Positions 1 to 8,653 of a stretch of 63,362 nucleotides of DNA are shown one piece after another. The notes under the pieces were generated by a model. That model saw only the letters and a program-made list of their open reading frames with translations, made no database searches and was not told where the DNA came from. Each line of letters starts with the position of its first letter. The stretch's first letter is position 1. Source of the stretch: Exiguobacterium aurantiacum (GTDB lineage Bacteria > Bacillota > Bacilli > Exiguobacteriales > Exiguobacteriaceae); NCBI RefSeq assembly GCF_001766415.1, contig NZ_MKXO01000007.1, positions 1 through 63,362 on the forward strand, read 5' to 3'. A program made the position numbers and the translations under genes.

Positions 1-153
1 ATTGAGCCGAAGAACAGCCAACTGAAGAACCCGCAAGGTCTGGCGCGAAACAAAACGTCAGACCTGAAAGGCATGACGTTACAGAGCGTGATGGCGATCA
101 TCGCGGTAAACCTGAAGCGGATCATCACCCTCTCAAAAGAAAAAACAGGATAA
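1..153 (+). CDS. Transposase C-terminus (partial, IS1182-like)
   Basis: An open frame enters from the left edge and stops at 151-153, giving 50 residues. The end of the protein (MAIIAVNLKRIITL, then a short basic tail) resembles the C-terminus of IS1182/IS5-type DDE transposases, where a helix with a VVNLKR-like motif closes the protein. The catalytic core lies outside the window, so family assignment rests on this tail only. The gene is followed at once by a strong terminator and then by the end of the methionine-salvage operon, so the element's right end lies somewhere in 154-370. I could not identify a terminal inverted repeat. Confidence 0.55.
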   Translation: MEPKNSQLKNPQGLARNKTSDLKGMTLQSVMAIIAVNLKRIITLSKEKTG

Positions 154-166
154 GGGCAAGGAAAAA

Positions 167-208
167 GAGCGATTGTCCCGACTTGAGTCGGTCCAATCGC
201 CCTTTTTT
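167..208 (+). terminator. Terminator after the partial transposase
   Basis: GCGATTG (169-175) pairs with CAATCGC (194-200) around an inner CCGACT/AGTCGG stem, followed by a T run at 203-208. Confidence 0.8.
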
Positions 209-243
209 CTGTTCACGCTCGGATAGAGCGGAGGTTTTTCAGT

Positions 244-272
244 GCCCTCGGATAGATTCTGAGGGCTTTTCT
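244..272 (+). terminator. Second weak hairpin terminator
   Basis: GCCCTC (244-249) pairs with GAGGGC (261-266), followed by TTTTC. It may be the true end of the mobile element's transcript or a remnant at its border. The rest of 209-370 shows no gene. Confidence 0.5.
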
Positions 273-370
273 GCTGCCCGGTGCCTTTGTCGACTAAGTA
301 AATCTGGCCATTCCCGTCTCATACCAAGACGGTCACACTTCATCGTTCGGGCAAGTACGGAGCTGCTGTT

Positions 371-1405
371 TCACACGTGAACCGTTCCCCCTACATGGTG
401 TGTGATCGCTGCTTCATTCGGCTCGAACACGCCCGCTTCGGTGATGAGTCCGGTGATCAGTTCAGGCGGTGTGACGTCAAACGCCGGGTTAAAGACGGTG
501 ATCCCGACCGGCGCCGTCGGTTGTCCGCCGATATGGGTCACTTCTAGCGCGCTCCGCTCCTCGATTTGAATCACATCGTCCGCCGTCAAATCGAACGTCG
601 AATGCGGGGCCGCGACGTAAAACGGGATCCCGTAATGTTTAGCCAGGACGGCGAGCTGAAGCGTGCCGATCTTATTGGCGACGTGACCCGTCCGTGTGAT
701 GCGGTCAGCGCCGACGATGATGGCGTCGACCCCTTTCGCCTGAATCGTCCAAGCGGCCATATTGTCGGTGATGAGCGTGACGTCGATGTCGGCCTGGTCG
801 AGCTCCCAGACGGTCAGGCGTGCCCCTTGGAGGAGCGGCCGCGTCTCACAAGCGAAGACGTTAAACGCGATACCTCGCTCTTTCCCGACGTAAAACGGAG
901 CGAGCGCAGTCCCGTAACGCGACGTCGCGATCGCCCCGGCGTTACAGATCGTTAAGACGTTCCCCCCTGCTGGCAGCACCGTGAGCGCATGCTCCCCGAT
1001 GGCCCGATACGTGTCGACGTCTCGCTCGAACAGCGCGATGGCCCGATGTTTGATGTCAGTCGCGATCATTTCAAAGTCGTCACCTACATTGAATCCGAGA
1101 AGCGACTCGATCACGTTTTGCAGATTGACCGCCGTCGGCCGGGTCGCGATCAATCGACGGCCGACGAGGTCGAGCCGGCGTGTGAAGTCCGGGTCATCCT
1201 GGAGACGGACCGCTTCTTTCGCGAGCACGAATGCGCCGAAATAGGCGATGGCCGGCGCGCCTCGGACTTGTAACGTCTCGATGGCGTGCTCTGCCTGTTC
1301 GAGCGTCGCGATCGTCACGTACCGCTCTTCATGCGGCAGTAACGTTTGGTCTAAAATGACGAGCTCGTCCCGGGACGGTTCGAAGCGAATGTTTTGGACT
1401 GTCAT
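371..1405 (-). CDS. mtnA: S-methyl-5-thioribose-1-phosphate isomerase
   Basis: Converts 5-methylthioribose-1-phosphate to 5-methylthioribulose-1-phosphate in the cytosolic methionine salvage pathway. The 344-residue length is normal for the eIF2B-like isomerase family. Diagnostic motifs are QVRGAPAI near residue 47, the catalytic cysteine in TICNAGAIA (about 150-160) and the catalytic aspartate in VGADRI (about 230-240). Its ATG overlaps the stop of mtnK (ATGA at 1402-1405), so it is translationally coupled and shares the mtnK SAM riboswitch. The product feeds mtnB in the divergent operon. Confidence 0.95.
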   Translation of the reverse strand: MTVQNIRFEPSRDELVILDQTLLPHEERYVTIATLEQAEHAIETLQVRGAPAIAYFGAFVLAKEAVRLQDDPDFTRRLDLVGRRLIATRPTAVNLQNVIESLLGFNVGDDFEMIATDIKHRAIALFERDVDTYRAIGEHALTVLPAGGNVLTICNAGAIATSRYGTALAPFYVGKERGIAFNVFACETRPLLQGARLTVWELDQADIDVTLITDNMAAWTIQAKGVDAIIVGADRITRTGHVANKIGTLQLAVLAKHYGIPFYVAAPHSTFDLTADDVIQIEERSALEVTHIGGQPTAPVGITVFNPAFDVTPPELITGLITEAGVFEPNEAAITHHVGGTVHV

Positions 1406-2556
1406 ACGCGTACCCCCGCTAACACCGTTACTAAATCATCGATCGAACGGATATCGTGGCGCTGTTTAATGAGCGTCGTGCCGAGCGTGAGCGCTTCCCG
1501 TTTCCGCTCGAGCCGGACCGTTTCCGGTAACGTCTCGAGGTCATTGACTCCGGCGAGGCCGATGGCGCGGCGAATCAGTTCGCATCCGGCATAGCCGATC
1601 GTGTCGCTAAAGATGGTTTGAAGTAGTTCATCGACGAATCCGTCCGTGTTGAACGGTTCGACCGCCGTCTCAAACTTCGTCCGGAACGTCTTCTCAAACG
1701 TCTCCCATACCGTCAATACGTCGGTGAACCGCTCGAACCGTTTGAGTGGGTCATGGAACGTCGATAGCGTCAAATGGGCGACAATTTGCCCGATGTCAAA
1801 GCCGAACGGTCCATAAAAAGCGAACTCCGGATCGATGACTTTCGTCTCTTGTTGCGTCGCGAAGATGCTGCCTGTATGTAAGTCCCCGTGCAAGAGCGCG
1901 TCGTGTTTCGTGACGAAACCGACTTTCAGTTTCGTGACCTCCACTTTCAATTTCTGGTCACGCCAAAGCGCTTCGACGTCCTGACGGAGCGCGGTTTCGA
2001 TGTTGTTCGATTCGGCATCTTTGTACGGATCGGTGAAGATCAGTTTTTCAGTGATATCGCATAGTTCCGGGTTGTAATAATCCCGTTCTTTCCGCTTCTT
2101 CTCAATCGGGCCGGCCGCATAGTCGGACGTCTCAAACAATGTCTGTCCTAAAAACTCACCGATGTGACGGGCAAGTTCAGGATACGTTTTCCCTTCCAAA
2201 TAGCCCGTCCGGACGATATCAAAGTCGGACAAGTCTTCTAAAATCGTATAGGCGAGCGTCCGGTCACTGCCGAGAACGACCGGGACGAAACGCGGGACGA
2301 CGCTGGCGAATTCGCGCAACGCGAGCTGCTCGATCCACGCCCGTTCAAGTGTGAGCGGCCAACTCTCGCCGACGACTTTCGCATACGGTAGCGCCTGCTT
2401 GACGATGAGGCTCGTTTCGCCTTGACGGATGCGGAAGACGAGGTTCAAGTTGCCGTCCCCGATCTCCTCGCAATGCGCGATGCCCCCATCTTCGAGTAAC
2501 CCTAACGTTCTGACGTGCTCGACGACTGTCTGTTCTGTAAATGGTTGATAAGCCAT
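1402..2556 (-). CDS. mtnK: S-methyl-5-thioribose kinase
   Basis: Phosphorylates 5-methylthioribose with ATP, the entry step of the salvage branch used when MTR is imported or made by MTA nucleosidase. It has the aminoglycoside-phosphotransferase-like kinase fold, with the HGDLHTGSIF catalytic loop (about residue 220) and IDPEFAFYGP metal-binding segment just after it. I chose the ATG at 2556 (MAYQPF), which follows AAAGGGG by 8 nt, over an upstream in-frame GTG at 2586 that lies inside the riboswitch expression platform. First gene of mtnKA. Confidence 0.95.
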   Translation of the reverse strand: MAYQPFTEQTVVEHVRTLGLLEDGGIAHCEEIGDGNLNLVFRIRQGETSLIVKQALPYAKVVGESWPLTLERAWIEQLALREFASVVPRFVPVVLGSDRTLAYTILEDLSDFDIVRTGYLEGKTYPELARHIGEFLGQTLFETSDYAAGPIEKKRKERDYYNPELCDITEKLIFTDPYKDAESNNIETALRQDVEALWRDQKLKVEVTKLKVGFVTKHDALLHGDLHTGSIFATQQETKVIDPEFAFYGPFGFDIGQIVAHLTLSTFHDPLKRFERFTDVLTVWETFEKTFRTKFETAVEPFNTDGFVDELLQTIFSDTIGYAGCELIRRAIGLAGVNDLETLPETVRLERKREALTLGTTLIKQRHDIRSIDDLVTVLAGVRV

Positions 2557-2587
2557 GTCTGTTTCCCCTTTCGGTATATTCCCCACA

Positions 2588-2618
2588 AAAAAAGCCCCTT
2601 TCTCCGCGAGAAAGAGGC
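2588..2618 (-). terminator. Attenuator terminator of the mtnK SAM riboswitch
   Basis: On the minus strand a CCTCTTTCTC / GAGAAAGGGG stem with a GCG loop is followed by a run of seven T. It sits between the riboswitch and the mtnK ribosome binding site, so SAM binding should stop transcription here. Confidence 0.9.
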
Positions 2619-2636
2619 ACAGCCGTAACGGTTGTT

Positions 2637-2740
2637 CCTCTCATCTGTCAGACGTATGTCTGGTGGATGTAGCACCGTGCCTACTGGTCGGTTGCTGCGG
2701 CATCATCGGGCCAATTCCCTCTGCCAACTCGCGATAAGAG
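2637..2740 (-). promoter_or_regulatory. SAM-I (S-box) riboswitch upstream of mtnKA
   Basis: The minus strand carries the full S-box signature in order: CTCTTATC, GAGGGA, GGCCCGATGA, CAGCAACC, GGCACGGTGCTA, ATCC and a closing AGATGAGAG that pairs with the 5' end. An intrinsic terminator follows directly. The class normally switches transcription off when S-adenosylmethionine is abundant, which fits a methionine salvage operon. Confidence 0.95.
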
Positions 2741-2945
2741 TGTCATATTCGATTGTGTGAACTTGTTGTGATGAATGTTACTTACTCGAGCACCAAGTTG
2801 TCAACGTCAATTTTCGGACCCGGTGTTGTCTTTTCCCGGGCATATATAGAAACAATGAATTCAACTATTTTTTATCAAAAAAAGGAATTGACGAACCGGA
2901 TATTGTGTGACAAAATTCAATTAAATTTCACAACTTCAAAATACA

Positions 2946-3049
2946 TTCTTATCAAGAGCAGACGGAGGGGACAAGCCCGATGATGTCGCAGCAACCGACC
3001 CGATTGGGCACGGTGCTAATTCTTGCAGCGTAAGCTGAGAGATAAGAGT
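2946..3049 (+). promoter_or_regulatory. SAM-I (S-box) riboswitch upstream of mtnWXBD
   Basis: The plus strand shows TTCTTATC, AGAG, GGAGGGA, AGCCCGATGA, CAGCAACC, CACGGTGCTAATTC and the closing GAGAGATAAGAG. It is the second S-box of the locus, placed back to back with the mtnK copy, so both divergent operons respond to SAM. Confidence 0.95.
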
Positions 3050-3062
3050 TCATTTTTTTATG

Positions 3063-3096
3063 ATGACCTCTTGCCTCGGCATGGGGTCATTTTTTG
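3063..3096 (+). terminator. Attenuator terminator of the mtnW SAM riboswitch
   Basis: ATGACCtc (3063-3070) pairs with ggGGTCAT (3083-3090) and is followed by TTTTTTG, then by the GGAGG ribosome binding site of mtnW. Confidence 0.9.
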
Positions 3097-3119
3097 TTTG
3101 ACCGGAAGGAGGAACGAAC

Positions 3120-4274
3120 ATGAGTATTACTGCCACATATGAAATCAGCCGGACGGACCGCGTCGCGACTGTCGCCGAGAAAATCGCCCTCGAACTGACC
3201 GTCGGCACGTGGACGGAACTGCCTCACCTAGAACAAGAACAATTAAAGGCGTATCGGGGCGAGGTCGTCTCAACGACGCACACGGAAACGACGAGCCGCT
3301 TCACGATCCGTTATCCGCTCCATAACGTCACGCCCGACTTCTCATCCATCTTGACGACGACGTTCGGGAAATTATCGCTCGATGACTCGGTACGCTTGAT
3401 CGACTTAACGTTACCCGAAACGCTTGCGTCTGAATTCCCCGGAGCAAAGTTCGGTGTTCAAGGCGTTCGTGAGTTGCTCGACGTACATGATCGCCCGCTC
3501 GTCATGAGCATCTTTAAAGGGATCATCGGCCGTGATTTACGCTTCTTAGAACAGCAACTTCGAGACCAGCTCGCCGGCGGCATCGACATCGTCAAAGATG
3601 ATGAAATCCTATACGACAACCCGCTCACTCCGTCGCTTGAACGAGCTAAAATCGGAGCGGCCGTCATCCAAGAACAGTTCGAAACGACCGGGAAACGTTC
3701 GCTCTATGCCATCACGCTCAGCGGTCCGGTGTTCGGGCTGCGTGACCAAGCGCTCCGCTTGATCGAGGCGGGCGCGACGGCACTGTTGTTCAACGTCTAT
3801 ACATACGGGCTCGACACACTCCGCGAACTCGCGAGCGATCCAACAATTAACGTCCCGATTTTGGCGCACCCGGCGTTCGCCGGGGCCTTGACCGGCTCGA
3901 TCAGCCACTCGCTCTTGCTCGGAAAATTGATCCGCCTCGCGGGGGCCGACTTGACGCTGTTCCCGTCCCCATACGGTTCACTTGCGACACCGCCTGATGA
4001 GGCGTTCACGATTCGGGATGGCAGTGCTCGGCCGCACTGGACGAAACCGATTCTACCGGTCCCATCGGCCGGTATCCATCCGGGGCTCGTCCCGGACATC
4101 ATCCGTGATTTCGGCACAGACGTCGTCATCAACGCCGGCGGCGGCATCCACGGTCACCCAGACGGCGCGGCCGCCGGGGCCCGGGCGTTCCGACAAGCGA
4201 TTGAGCAAGTATTGGGCGTGGCGAGCCAGACGAACGAGCTCGAGGCCGCGTTAAAGGCGTGGTCAAAACAATGA
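3120..4274 (+). CDS. mtnW: 2,3-diketo-5-methylthiopentyl-1-phosphate enolase (RuBisCO-like protein)
   Basis: RuBisCO-like protein (form IV) that enolises 2,3-diketo-5-methylthiopentyl-1-phosphate, with no carbon fixation. At 384 residues it is shorter than true large subunits, as usual for the family. It keeps the C-terminal barrel with the GGIDIVKDDE segment (about residue 155-165) that supplies the activating lysine and Mg ligands, and a late NAGGGIHGHP motif that binds phosphate. GGAGG lies 8 nt before the ATG. First gene of mtnWXBD; its stop overlaps the start of mtnX. Confidence 0.95.
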   Translation: MSITATYEISRTDRVATVAEKIALELTVGTWTELPHLEQEQLKAYRGEVVSTTHTETTSRFTIRYPLHNVTPDFSSILTTTFGKLSLDDSVRLIDLTLPETLASEFPGAKFGVQGVRELLDVHDRPLVMSIFKGIIGRDLRFLEQQLRDQLAGGIDIVKDDEILYDNPLTPSLERAKIGAAVIQEQFETTGKRSLYAITLSGPVFGLRDQALRLIEAGATALLFNVYTYGLDTLRELASDPTINVPILAHPAFAGALTGSISHSLLLGKLIRLAGADLTLFPSPYGSLATPPDEAFTIRDGSARPHWTKPILPVPSAGIHPGLVPDIIRDFGTDVVINAGGGIHGHPDGAAAGARAFRQAIEQVLGVASQTNELEAALKAWSKQ

Positions 4275-4921
4275 CGATTCACATCTTGTGTGACTTCGAT
4301 GGGACGATCACGGCCGAGGACAACATCATCGCTTTGATGCGGGCGTTCGCACCGCCCGAATGGCACGCGCTCAAAGACGACGTGCTCGCTCAAGACATCT
4401 CGATCCGCTCCGGGGTCGGGCAGATGTTCCAGCTGTTGCCGAGCGCTGACGCTTCGGCGTACCGTGACTACTTGCTGGACCGCATCACCTTGCGCCCAGG
4501 GTTCTCGACGTTTTTGGCAGAAGTCCGGCAACAAGTTTGGAAGTTCGACGTCGTCAGCGGCGGCATGAACTTTTTCGTACACCCGATCTTGCAAGACCAC
4601 GTCGCGCCGGACCACATCTACTGTAACGTCGCCGACTTCTCGGATGAGACGGTACGCGTCGACTGGCCCTACGCCTGTGACGCGCATTGTACGAATGATT
4701 GTGGTTGCTGCAAACCGACAATCGCCCGGACGATCGTCGATCCCGTTGATCGCTTGATCGTCATCGGTGACTCGGTGACCGACTTCGAGATCGCCAAACG
4801 GGCCGATTTCGTCTACGCCCGTGGGCAGCTCATCACGCTCTGTGAAGCGGAAGGCATCGCCTACGCCCCGTTCGAGACGTTCGACGACATCACCCATCAC
4901 ATGAAGGAGGTGCACGTATGA
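4271..4921 (+). CDS. mtnX: 2-hydroxy-3-keto-5-methylthiopentenyl-1-phosphate phosphatase
   Basis: HAD-superfamily phosphatase that removes phosphate from the mtnW product to give the acireductone. The nucleophile motif CDFDGTI is at residues 7-13; further HAD motifs are VVSGGM (near residue 95) and [13 protein letters not shown] (about 165). I chose the ATG at 4271, which overlaps the mtnW stop (ATGA), over an in-frame GTG at 4259 inside mtnW. The split mtnW plus mtnX arrangement, rather than a fused mtnC, is the Bacillus-type pathway. Confidence 0.95.
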   Translation: MTIHILCDFDGTITAEDNIIALMRAFAPPEWHALKDDVLAQDISIRSGVGQMFQLLPSADASAYRDYLLDRITLRPGFSTFLAEVRQQVWKFDVVSGGMNFFVHPILQDHVAPDHIYCNVADFSDETVRVDWPYACDAHCTNDCGCCKPTIARTIVDPVDRLIVIGDSVTDFEIAKRADFVYARGQLITLCEAEGIAYAPFETFDDITHHMKEVHV

Positions 4922-5535
4922 GCGTGACCGCACGTTGGCTTGAACTCGCCGACATTAAAGACGAACTCGCCGCGCGCGACTGGTTCCCCGGAACGAGTGG
5001 CAATTTGGCGATTCGTGTCTCCGACGACCCGCTGACCTTCCTCGTCACGGCGAGCGGACGCGATAAACGAAAACGGACCGCGGACGATTTCGTCCTCGTC
5101 GACGCGGCCGGTCGCTTGCTTGGCGAACAAACTGGTAAACCGTCCGCTGAGACGCTGTTACACGTCGAGGTGTTCAACAAGACCGCGGCGGCGTGTTCAC
5201 TCCACGTACATACGGTCGACAACAACGTCATCTCCGAGCTCCATGCCGTGAACGATGAGGTCGTCTTCACGGGGCAAGAGATCATCAAGGCACTCGGTTA
5301 TTGGGAAGAGGACGCGGTCGTCCGGGTCCCAATCATCGACAATCATGCCGACATCCCGACGCTCGCGGCCGCCTTCGCGCCTCACGTCCATTCAAGCGCC
5401 GGTGCCGTCCTCATCCGTAATCACGGCATCACGGTCTGGGGCGAGACGCCGGATGCGGCGAAGCGCTATTTAGAAGCATACGAATTTTTGTTCAGCTACA
5501 CGCTAAAACTACGCGCCTTAGGCGTCCATTCATAA
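4918..5535 (+). CDS. mtnB: Methylthioribulose-1-phosphate dehydratase
   Basis: Class II aldolase-fold zinc enzyme that dehydrates methylthioribulose-1-phosphate, linking mtnA to mtnW. Family motifs are GTSGNLAIR (about 25), the zinc pair HVH in SLHVHTVD (about 98) and the C-terminal RNHGI segment with the third histidine (about 165). It has 205 residues, a normal length. AAGGAGG lies 7 nt before the ATG, which overlaps the mtnX stop (ATGA). Confidence 0.95.
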   Translation: MSVTARWLELADIKDELAARDWFPGTSGNLAIRVSDDPLTFLVTASGRDKRKRTADDFVLVDAAGRLLGEQTGKPSAETLLHVEVFNKTAAACSLHVHTVDNNVISELHAVNDEVVFTGQEIIKALGYWEEDAVVRVPIIDNHADIPTLAAAFAPHVHSSAGAVLIRNHGITVWGETPDAAKRYLEAYEFLFSYTLKLRALGVHS

Positions 5536-5548
5536 GGAGGAACTATCT

Positions 5549-6082
5549 ATGGCAACTGTCTATTTTCAACAAACTGAAGAGCGTCTCGTCGACCAAACTG
5601 AAGTGAGCGTATTTTTAGAATCGCGCGGCATCCTGTACGAGCAGTGGGACATCGCTAAACTTCCGGTCGCGCTTCAAGAAAACTACCAACTGACGGACGA
5701 CGACAAGCAAGCCATCCTCGCAACGTTCCGTGACGAGATTCAAGACGTGTCGGAGCGCCGCGGCTATCAGACGGCCGACGTCATCTCGCTGTCTGACGCG
5801 ACACCGAACTTGGACGAACTGCTCGTCAACTTCCAAAAGGAACACCATCATACGGACGACGAGGTCCGCTTCATCGTCAGCGGTCACGGCATCTTCGCCA
5901 TCGACGACGCCGAACGCGGTTACTTCAATATCGAGCTCAATCCGGGCGATTTGATTTCGGTCCCGGTGAACACGCGCCACTACTTCACGCTTCAAGACGA
6001 CCGCCAAGTCGTCGCCGTCCGCATCTTCGTGACGACAGAGGGCTGGGTGCCGATCTACGAGAAACAAGACGTGACTGCCTAA
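5549..6082 (+). CDS. mtnD: Acireductone dioxygenase
   Basis: Cupin metalloenzyme that oxidises the acireductone to formate and 4-methylthio-2-oxobutanoate (Fe form), or to methylthiopropanoate, CO and formate (Ni form). The metal ligands are visible as HHHTDDE (about residues 96-103) and the later histidine in NTRHYF (about 140). It has 177 residues, as expected. Last gene of mtnWXBD, 13 nt after mtnB with its own AAGGAGG. The final transamination to methionine (mtnE) is not encoded here. Confidence 0.95.
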   Translation: MATVYFQQTEERLVDQTEVSVFLESRGILYEQWDIAKLPVALQENYQLTDDDKQAILATFRDEIQDVSERRGYQTADVISLSDATPNLDELLVNFQKEHHHTDDEVRFIVSGHGIFAIDDAERGYFNIELNPGDLISVPVNTRHYFTLQDDRQVVAVRIFVTTEGWVPIYEKQDVTA

Positions 6083-6089
6083 CAAAAAA

Positions 6090-6126
6090 TCCTGCCTTCC
6101 GCATACGCGAAAGACAGGACTTTTTT
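6090..6126. terminator. Bidirectional terminator between mtnD and the terC-like gene
   Basis: A long TCCTGCCTT... / ...AAGACAGGA hairpin, with GU pairs, is flanked by A6 on the left and T6 on the right, so it can serve both converging genes. Confidence 0.85.
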
Positions 6127-6955
6127 AATGCTTGACCGCTGTCGGTTTGGAAGAGAACCAACCCCAAACAGCAATCCCGACCATGACCGACCAGAAGAAC
6201 AGTGTCCAACCTAACGAGTGGACGAAACCGTCTGGAAGACCCATGAACGCGAACGGTGTACCGGCAATCAATTCCTTGAAGCCAGGGTGTTCGAGGACGA
6301 GTACCGTCAACTTCACACCGACCCAGCCGACGATGAGGAAGGCGGCCGTCTCCAGTGTCGGACGTTGATGCAGCAGCTTCACGAAGACGCGGGCCGCGAA
6401 TCGCATCAAGATGACCCCGATGAGTCCACCCGTCAAGACGACGAAGAATTGACCTGAGTCGATACCACCGATCTCTCCAAGACCGAGCGGCGGCAAGCTG
6501 ACTGCGAGTGCGACCGCTGCCAAGATCGAGTCGACCGCGAAAGCGATGTCGGCGAACTCGACTTTTACGACCGTCCACCAAAACTCTTTTTTCGTGACCG
6601 GCTTCTCGGTAATTGCCGTCTCTGCTTTCGCCTCGGCGGCGAGGTCTTGTCTTGGATCCATCTTGCGCGCCTTGTACGTCATATATAGATGTCGCGCGCT
6701 CATCCCGATCAAGTAAAGGGCACCGAGTGCTTGGACTTGCCAGACGTTGATTAAGAACGAGATTAAGAATAATGCGATGAAGCGGAAGACGAACGCTCCT
6801 AATAAACCGTAGAATAGCGCTTTCTTCTGTTCTGTCCGCGGCAAGTGCTTGACCATGACGGCCAACACGAGCGCGTTGTCTGCAGATAGTAGCCCTTCAA
6901 GACCGACGAGTACGACGATGATCCAGGCGTACTGCAGGATTAACTGCCAATCCAT
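6125..6955 (-). CDS. TerC family integral membrane protein (YkoY-like)
   Basis: Polytopic membrane protein of the TerC family, 276 residues, with about seven hydrophobic segments and the acidic motif LEGLLSADNALVLAVMV near the N-terminus that is typical of this family. Bacillus relatives are linked to manganese export or to metalation of secreted enzymes, and that function is inferred here only. I chose the ATG at 6955 (MDWQL), 8 nt after AAGGGG, over an upstream in-frame start. The yybP-ykoY manganese riboswitch often found before such genes is not visible. Confidence 0.85.
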   Translation of the reverse strand: MDWQLILQYAWIIVVLVGLEGLLSADNALVLAVMVKHLPRTEQKKALFYGLLGAFVFRFIALFLISFLINVWQVQALGALYLIGMSARHLYMTYKARKMDPRQDLAAEAKAETAITEKPVTKKEFWWTVVKVEFADIAFAVDSILAAVALAVSLPPLGLGEIGGIDSGQFFVVLTGGLIGVILMRFAARVFVKLLHQRPTLETAAFLIVGWVGVKLTVLVLEHPGFKELIAGTPFAFMGLPDGFVHSLGWTLFFWSVMVGIAVWGWFSSKPTAVKH

Positions 6956-7207
6956 TAAAACATCCCCTTTTTGTTTGTGTTCTTTCATATTTAATAGTGA
7001 TCTATTTTTAAGTTCACAGGAACATTTTATTCCCGTGCGTAAATTAAATCAATCTTCTTTCGTTCAATGTCTGAAGTTTTTTCCGCAGAACAGGTTCAAA
7101 GCATGTTCACGAAGCAAAATGATACCCAGTTTGTATCCATTTCGTGATAAAATCCTAACAAGAACGAGTGGCGGTCATTTGCCCTCTTAAAAAAGGAGAA
7201 TCCGATT

Positions 7208-8116
7208 ATGTCTACAAGCCATGTCGCTTTACCTACTAAAGCAGAACGACATAAACTATTCGGCTCGGTCCCGCCGGTCAAAGGTACGAAACCGACAGAA
7301 AAAGATAAAATGGTCGATCTTCAAAATACACCTAAGAACTTCTTGTTCGCACTCGACAGCGTCGGGATCTCGAACGTCAAACATCCCGTCAACATCGAAA
7401 CTCCAGACGGCATCCAAGCGACGGTCGCAACGTTTGAATTAACGACATCACTCGTCCAAGATCGTAAAGGCATCAACATGTCACGCTTGACGGAACAGCT
7501 CGACGCGTACCATACGCAAGGCTGGACGTTATCAAACCGCTCGCTCATCGAGTTCGCCCAAGAACTCGCCGAGCGTATGGAACAAACGGAAGGTCAATTG
7601 ACGGTCCGCTACCCATGGTTCTTCAGCCGGAAAGCACCGGCGACGGGCCTCAGCGGTCTTATGAACGCTGACGTCATGCACAACGTGACGTACAACCTCG
7701 AGACAGGTATGGCGAGCGTGACGGTCGGTCTCGTCATCAACGTGACGACGCTATGCCCATGTTCAAAAGAGATCAGCGAATACAGCGCCCATAACCAGCG
7801 CGGCTACATCACAATCGAAGCCGGTCTTGACGAAGCGTCGCTCGACGGCTTCGACTGGAGACTCGCATTGCTCGATGCGGCGGAGTCGAACGCATCGGCA
7901 CCACTTCACCCGGTCTTAAAACGTCCGGATGAGAAACGGGCTACAGAAATCGCTTACGAAAACCCACGTTTCGTAGAAGATATGGTCCGCTTGATTGCAG
8001 CCGACTTGTACGAGATGAAACAAGTCGTCAACTTCTTCGTCGAATGCCGAAACGAAGAGTCGATCCACCAGCACGACGCCATCGCGTCAATCACGTTCGA
8101 TAAACGTGACAACTAA
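7208..8116 (+). CDS. folE2: GTP cyclohydrolase FolE2 (type IB)
   Basis: Makes 7,8-dihydroneopterin triphosphate from GTP, the first step to folate (and possibly queuosine). The 302-residue length and the segments MNADVMHNVTYNL and NVTTLCPCSKEIS (cysteine pair, about residues 180-190) mark the type IB family. Type IB enzymes do not need zinc, and in Bacillus they can back up FolE under zinc limitation. AAAAGGAG lies 9 nt before the ATG. An imperfect palindrome upstream (about 7110-7149) does not match a Zur box well. Confidence 0.93.
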   Translation: MSTSHVALPTKAERHKLFGSVPPVKGTKPTEKDKMVDLQNTPKNFLFALDSVGISNVKHPVNIETPDGIQATVATFELTTSLVQDRKGINMSRLTEQLDAYHTQGWTLSNRSLIEFAQELAERMEQTEGQLTVRYPWFFSRKAPATGLSGLMNADVMHNVTYNLETGMASVTVGLVINVTTLCPCSKEISEYSAHNQRGYITIEAGLDEASLDGFDWRLALLDAAESNASAPLHPVLKRPDEKRATEIAYENPRFVEDMVRLIAADLYEMKQVVNFFVECRNEESIHQHDAIASITFDKRDN

Positions 8117-8118
8117 AA

Positions 8119-8156
8119 ACGAGTGAAGCCATGTACTTGGCTTCACTCGTTTTTTT
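8119..8156. terminator. Bidirectional terminator after folE2
   Basis: ACGAGTGAAGCC (8119-8130) pairs perfectly with GGCTTCACTCGT (8139-8150), followed by T6; A5 precedes it. It also overlaps the end of the mini-gene on the other strand. Confidence 0.9.
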
Positions 8157-8319
8157 ATACACTTTGTATGAGGCGGATCGTCAACAAAAGGACAATCAGG
8201 ACGATCCACACCGCCCAGATGGTGCGCCATCTGTTCCAGTCGAGACGCTTCACGAACGCGTATACCGTCAAATAGAGGACGATCAAGAGCGGAATGACGA
8301 CCCACGGATTGTCGAGCAT
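8155..8319 (-). CDS. 54-residue membrane protein coupled to a rhodanese gene
   Basis: Not recognised as a named family. The minus strand encodes MLDNPWVVIP..., 54 residues with two hydrophobic segments (about 7-22 and 37-53) separated by a basic, Trp-rich loop (KRLDWNRWRT). Its ATG overlaps the stop of the upstream rhodanese (TGATG at 8317-8321), so it is probably expressed by translational coupling. It ends at the start of the bidirectional terminator. A membrane partner or anchor for the soluble rhodanese is a guess from context. Confidence 0.7.
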   Translation of the reverse strand: MLDNPWVVIPLLIVLYLTVYAFVKRLDWNRWRTIWAVWIVLIVLLLTIRLIQSV

Positions 8320-8618
8320 CACGCTTCGACGTCACCGTCCCAAGCGAGCATGCCGCCCTCGACGTTGACGACTTTGAACCCTTCCGATTCCAAATAGTCG
8401 CACGCCGTCTGGCTGCGTCCGCCCGAGCGGCAGATGACGTGATAGACGTTGTCTTGCGCGAGCTTCTCGGTCACGCCCGGGAATTCAGACAGCGGATAGA
8501 GCGGCACGTTCGGGATATGGCCCGCGTCGTACTCGTCTTGTTCGCGCACGTCGATGATGTGGAGCGACTCCCCGTTCTCAAGCTTTTCACGTAATTCGGT
8601 TGCATGGATGCTTTGCAT
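8319..8618 (-). CDS. Single-domain rhodanese-like sulfurtransferase
   Basis: A 99-residue rhodanese domain with no signal peptide, so probably cytosolic. The active-site loop is CRSGGR (about residues 63-68), with the catalytic cysteine present, and the family features DVREQDEYDAGHI and the C-terminal GGMLAWDG are intact. It likely carries or transfers persulfide sulfur; the acceptor is unknown. GGGGG lies upstream of the ATG. It runs directly into the 54-residue membrane ORF. Confidence 0.88.
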   Translation of the reverse strand: MQSIHATELREKLENGESLHIIDVREQDEYDAGHIPNVPLYPLSEFPGVTEKLAQDNVYHVICRSGGRSQTACDYLESEGFKVVNVEGGMLAWDGDVEA

Positions 8619-8653
8619 GCTGTTTCCCCCTTAAATTGTTATCCCCTACTAGT

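Noticed and set aside
6956-7100. yybP-ykoY manganese riboswitch upstream of the TerC-like gene
   Set aside because: No match to the conserved core; only a ribosome binding site is visible.
7105-7150. Zur box upstream of folE2
   Set aside because: The palindrome CACGAA..ATGATAC/GTATCCAT..TTCGTG does not fit the Zur consensus, and its half-sites are unequally spaced.
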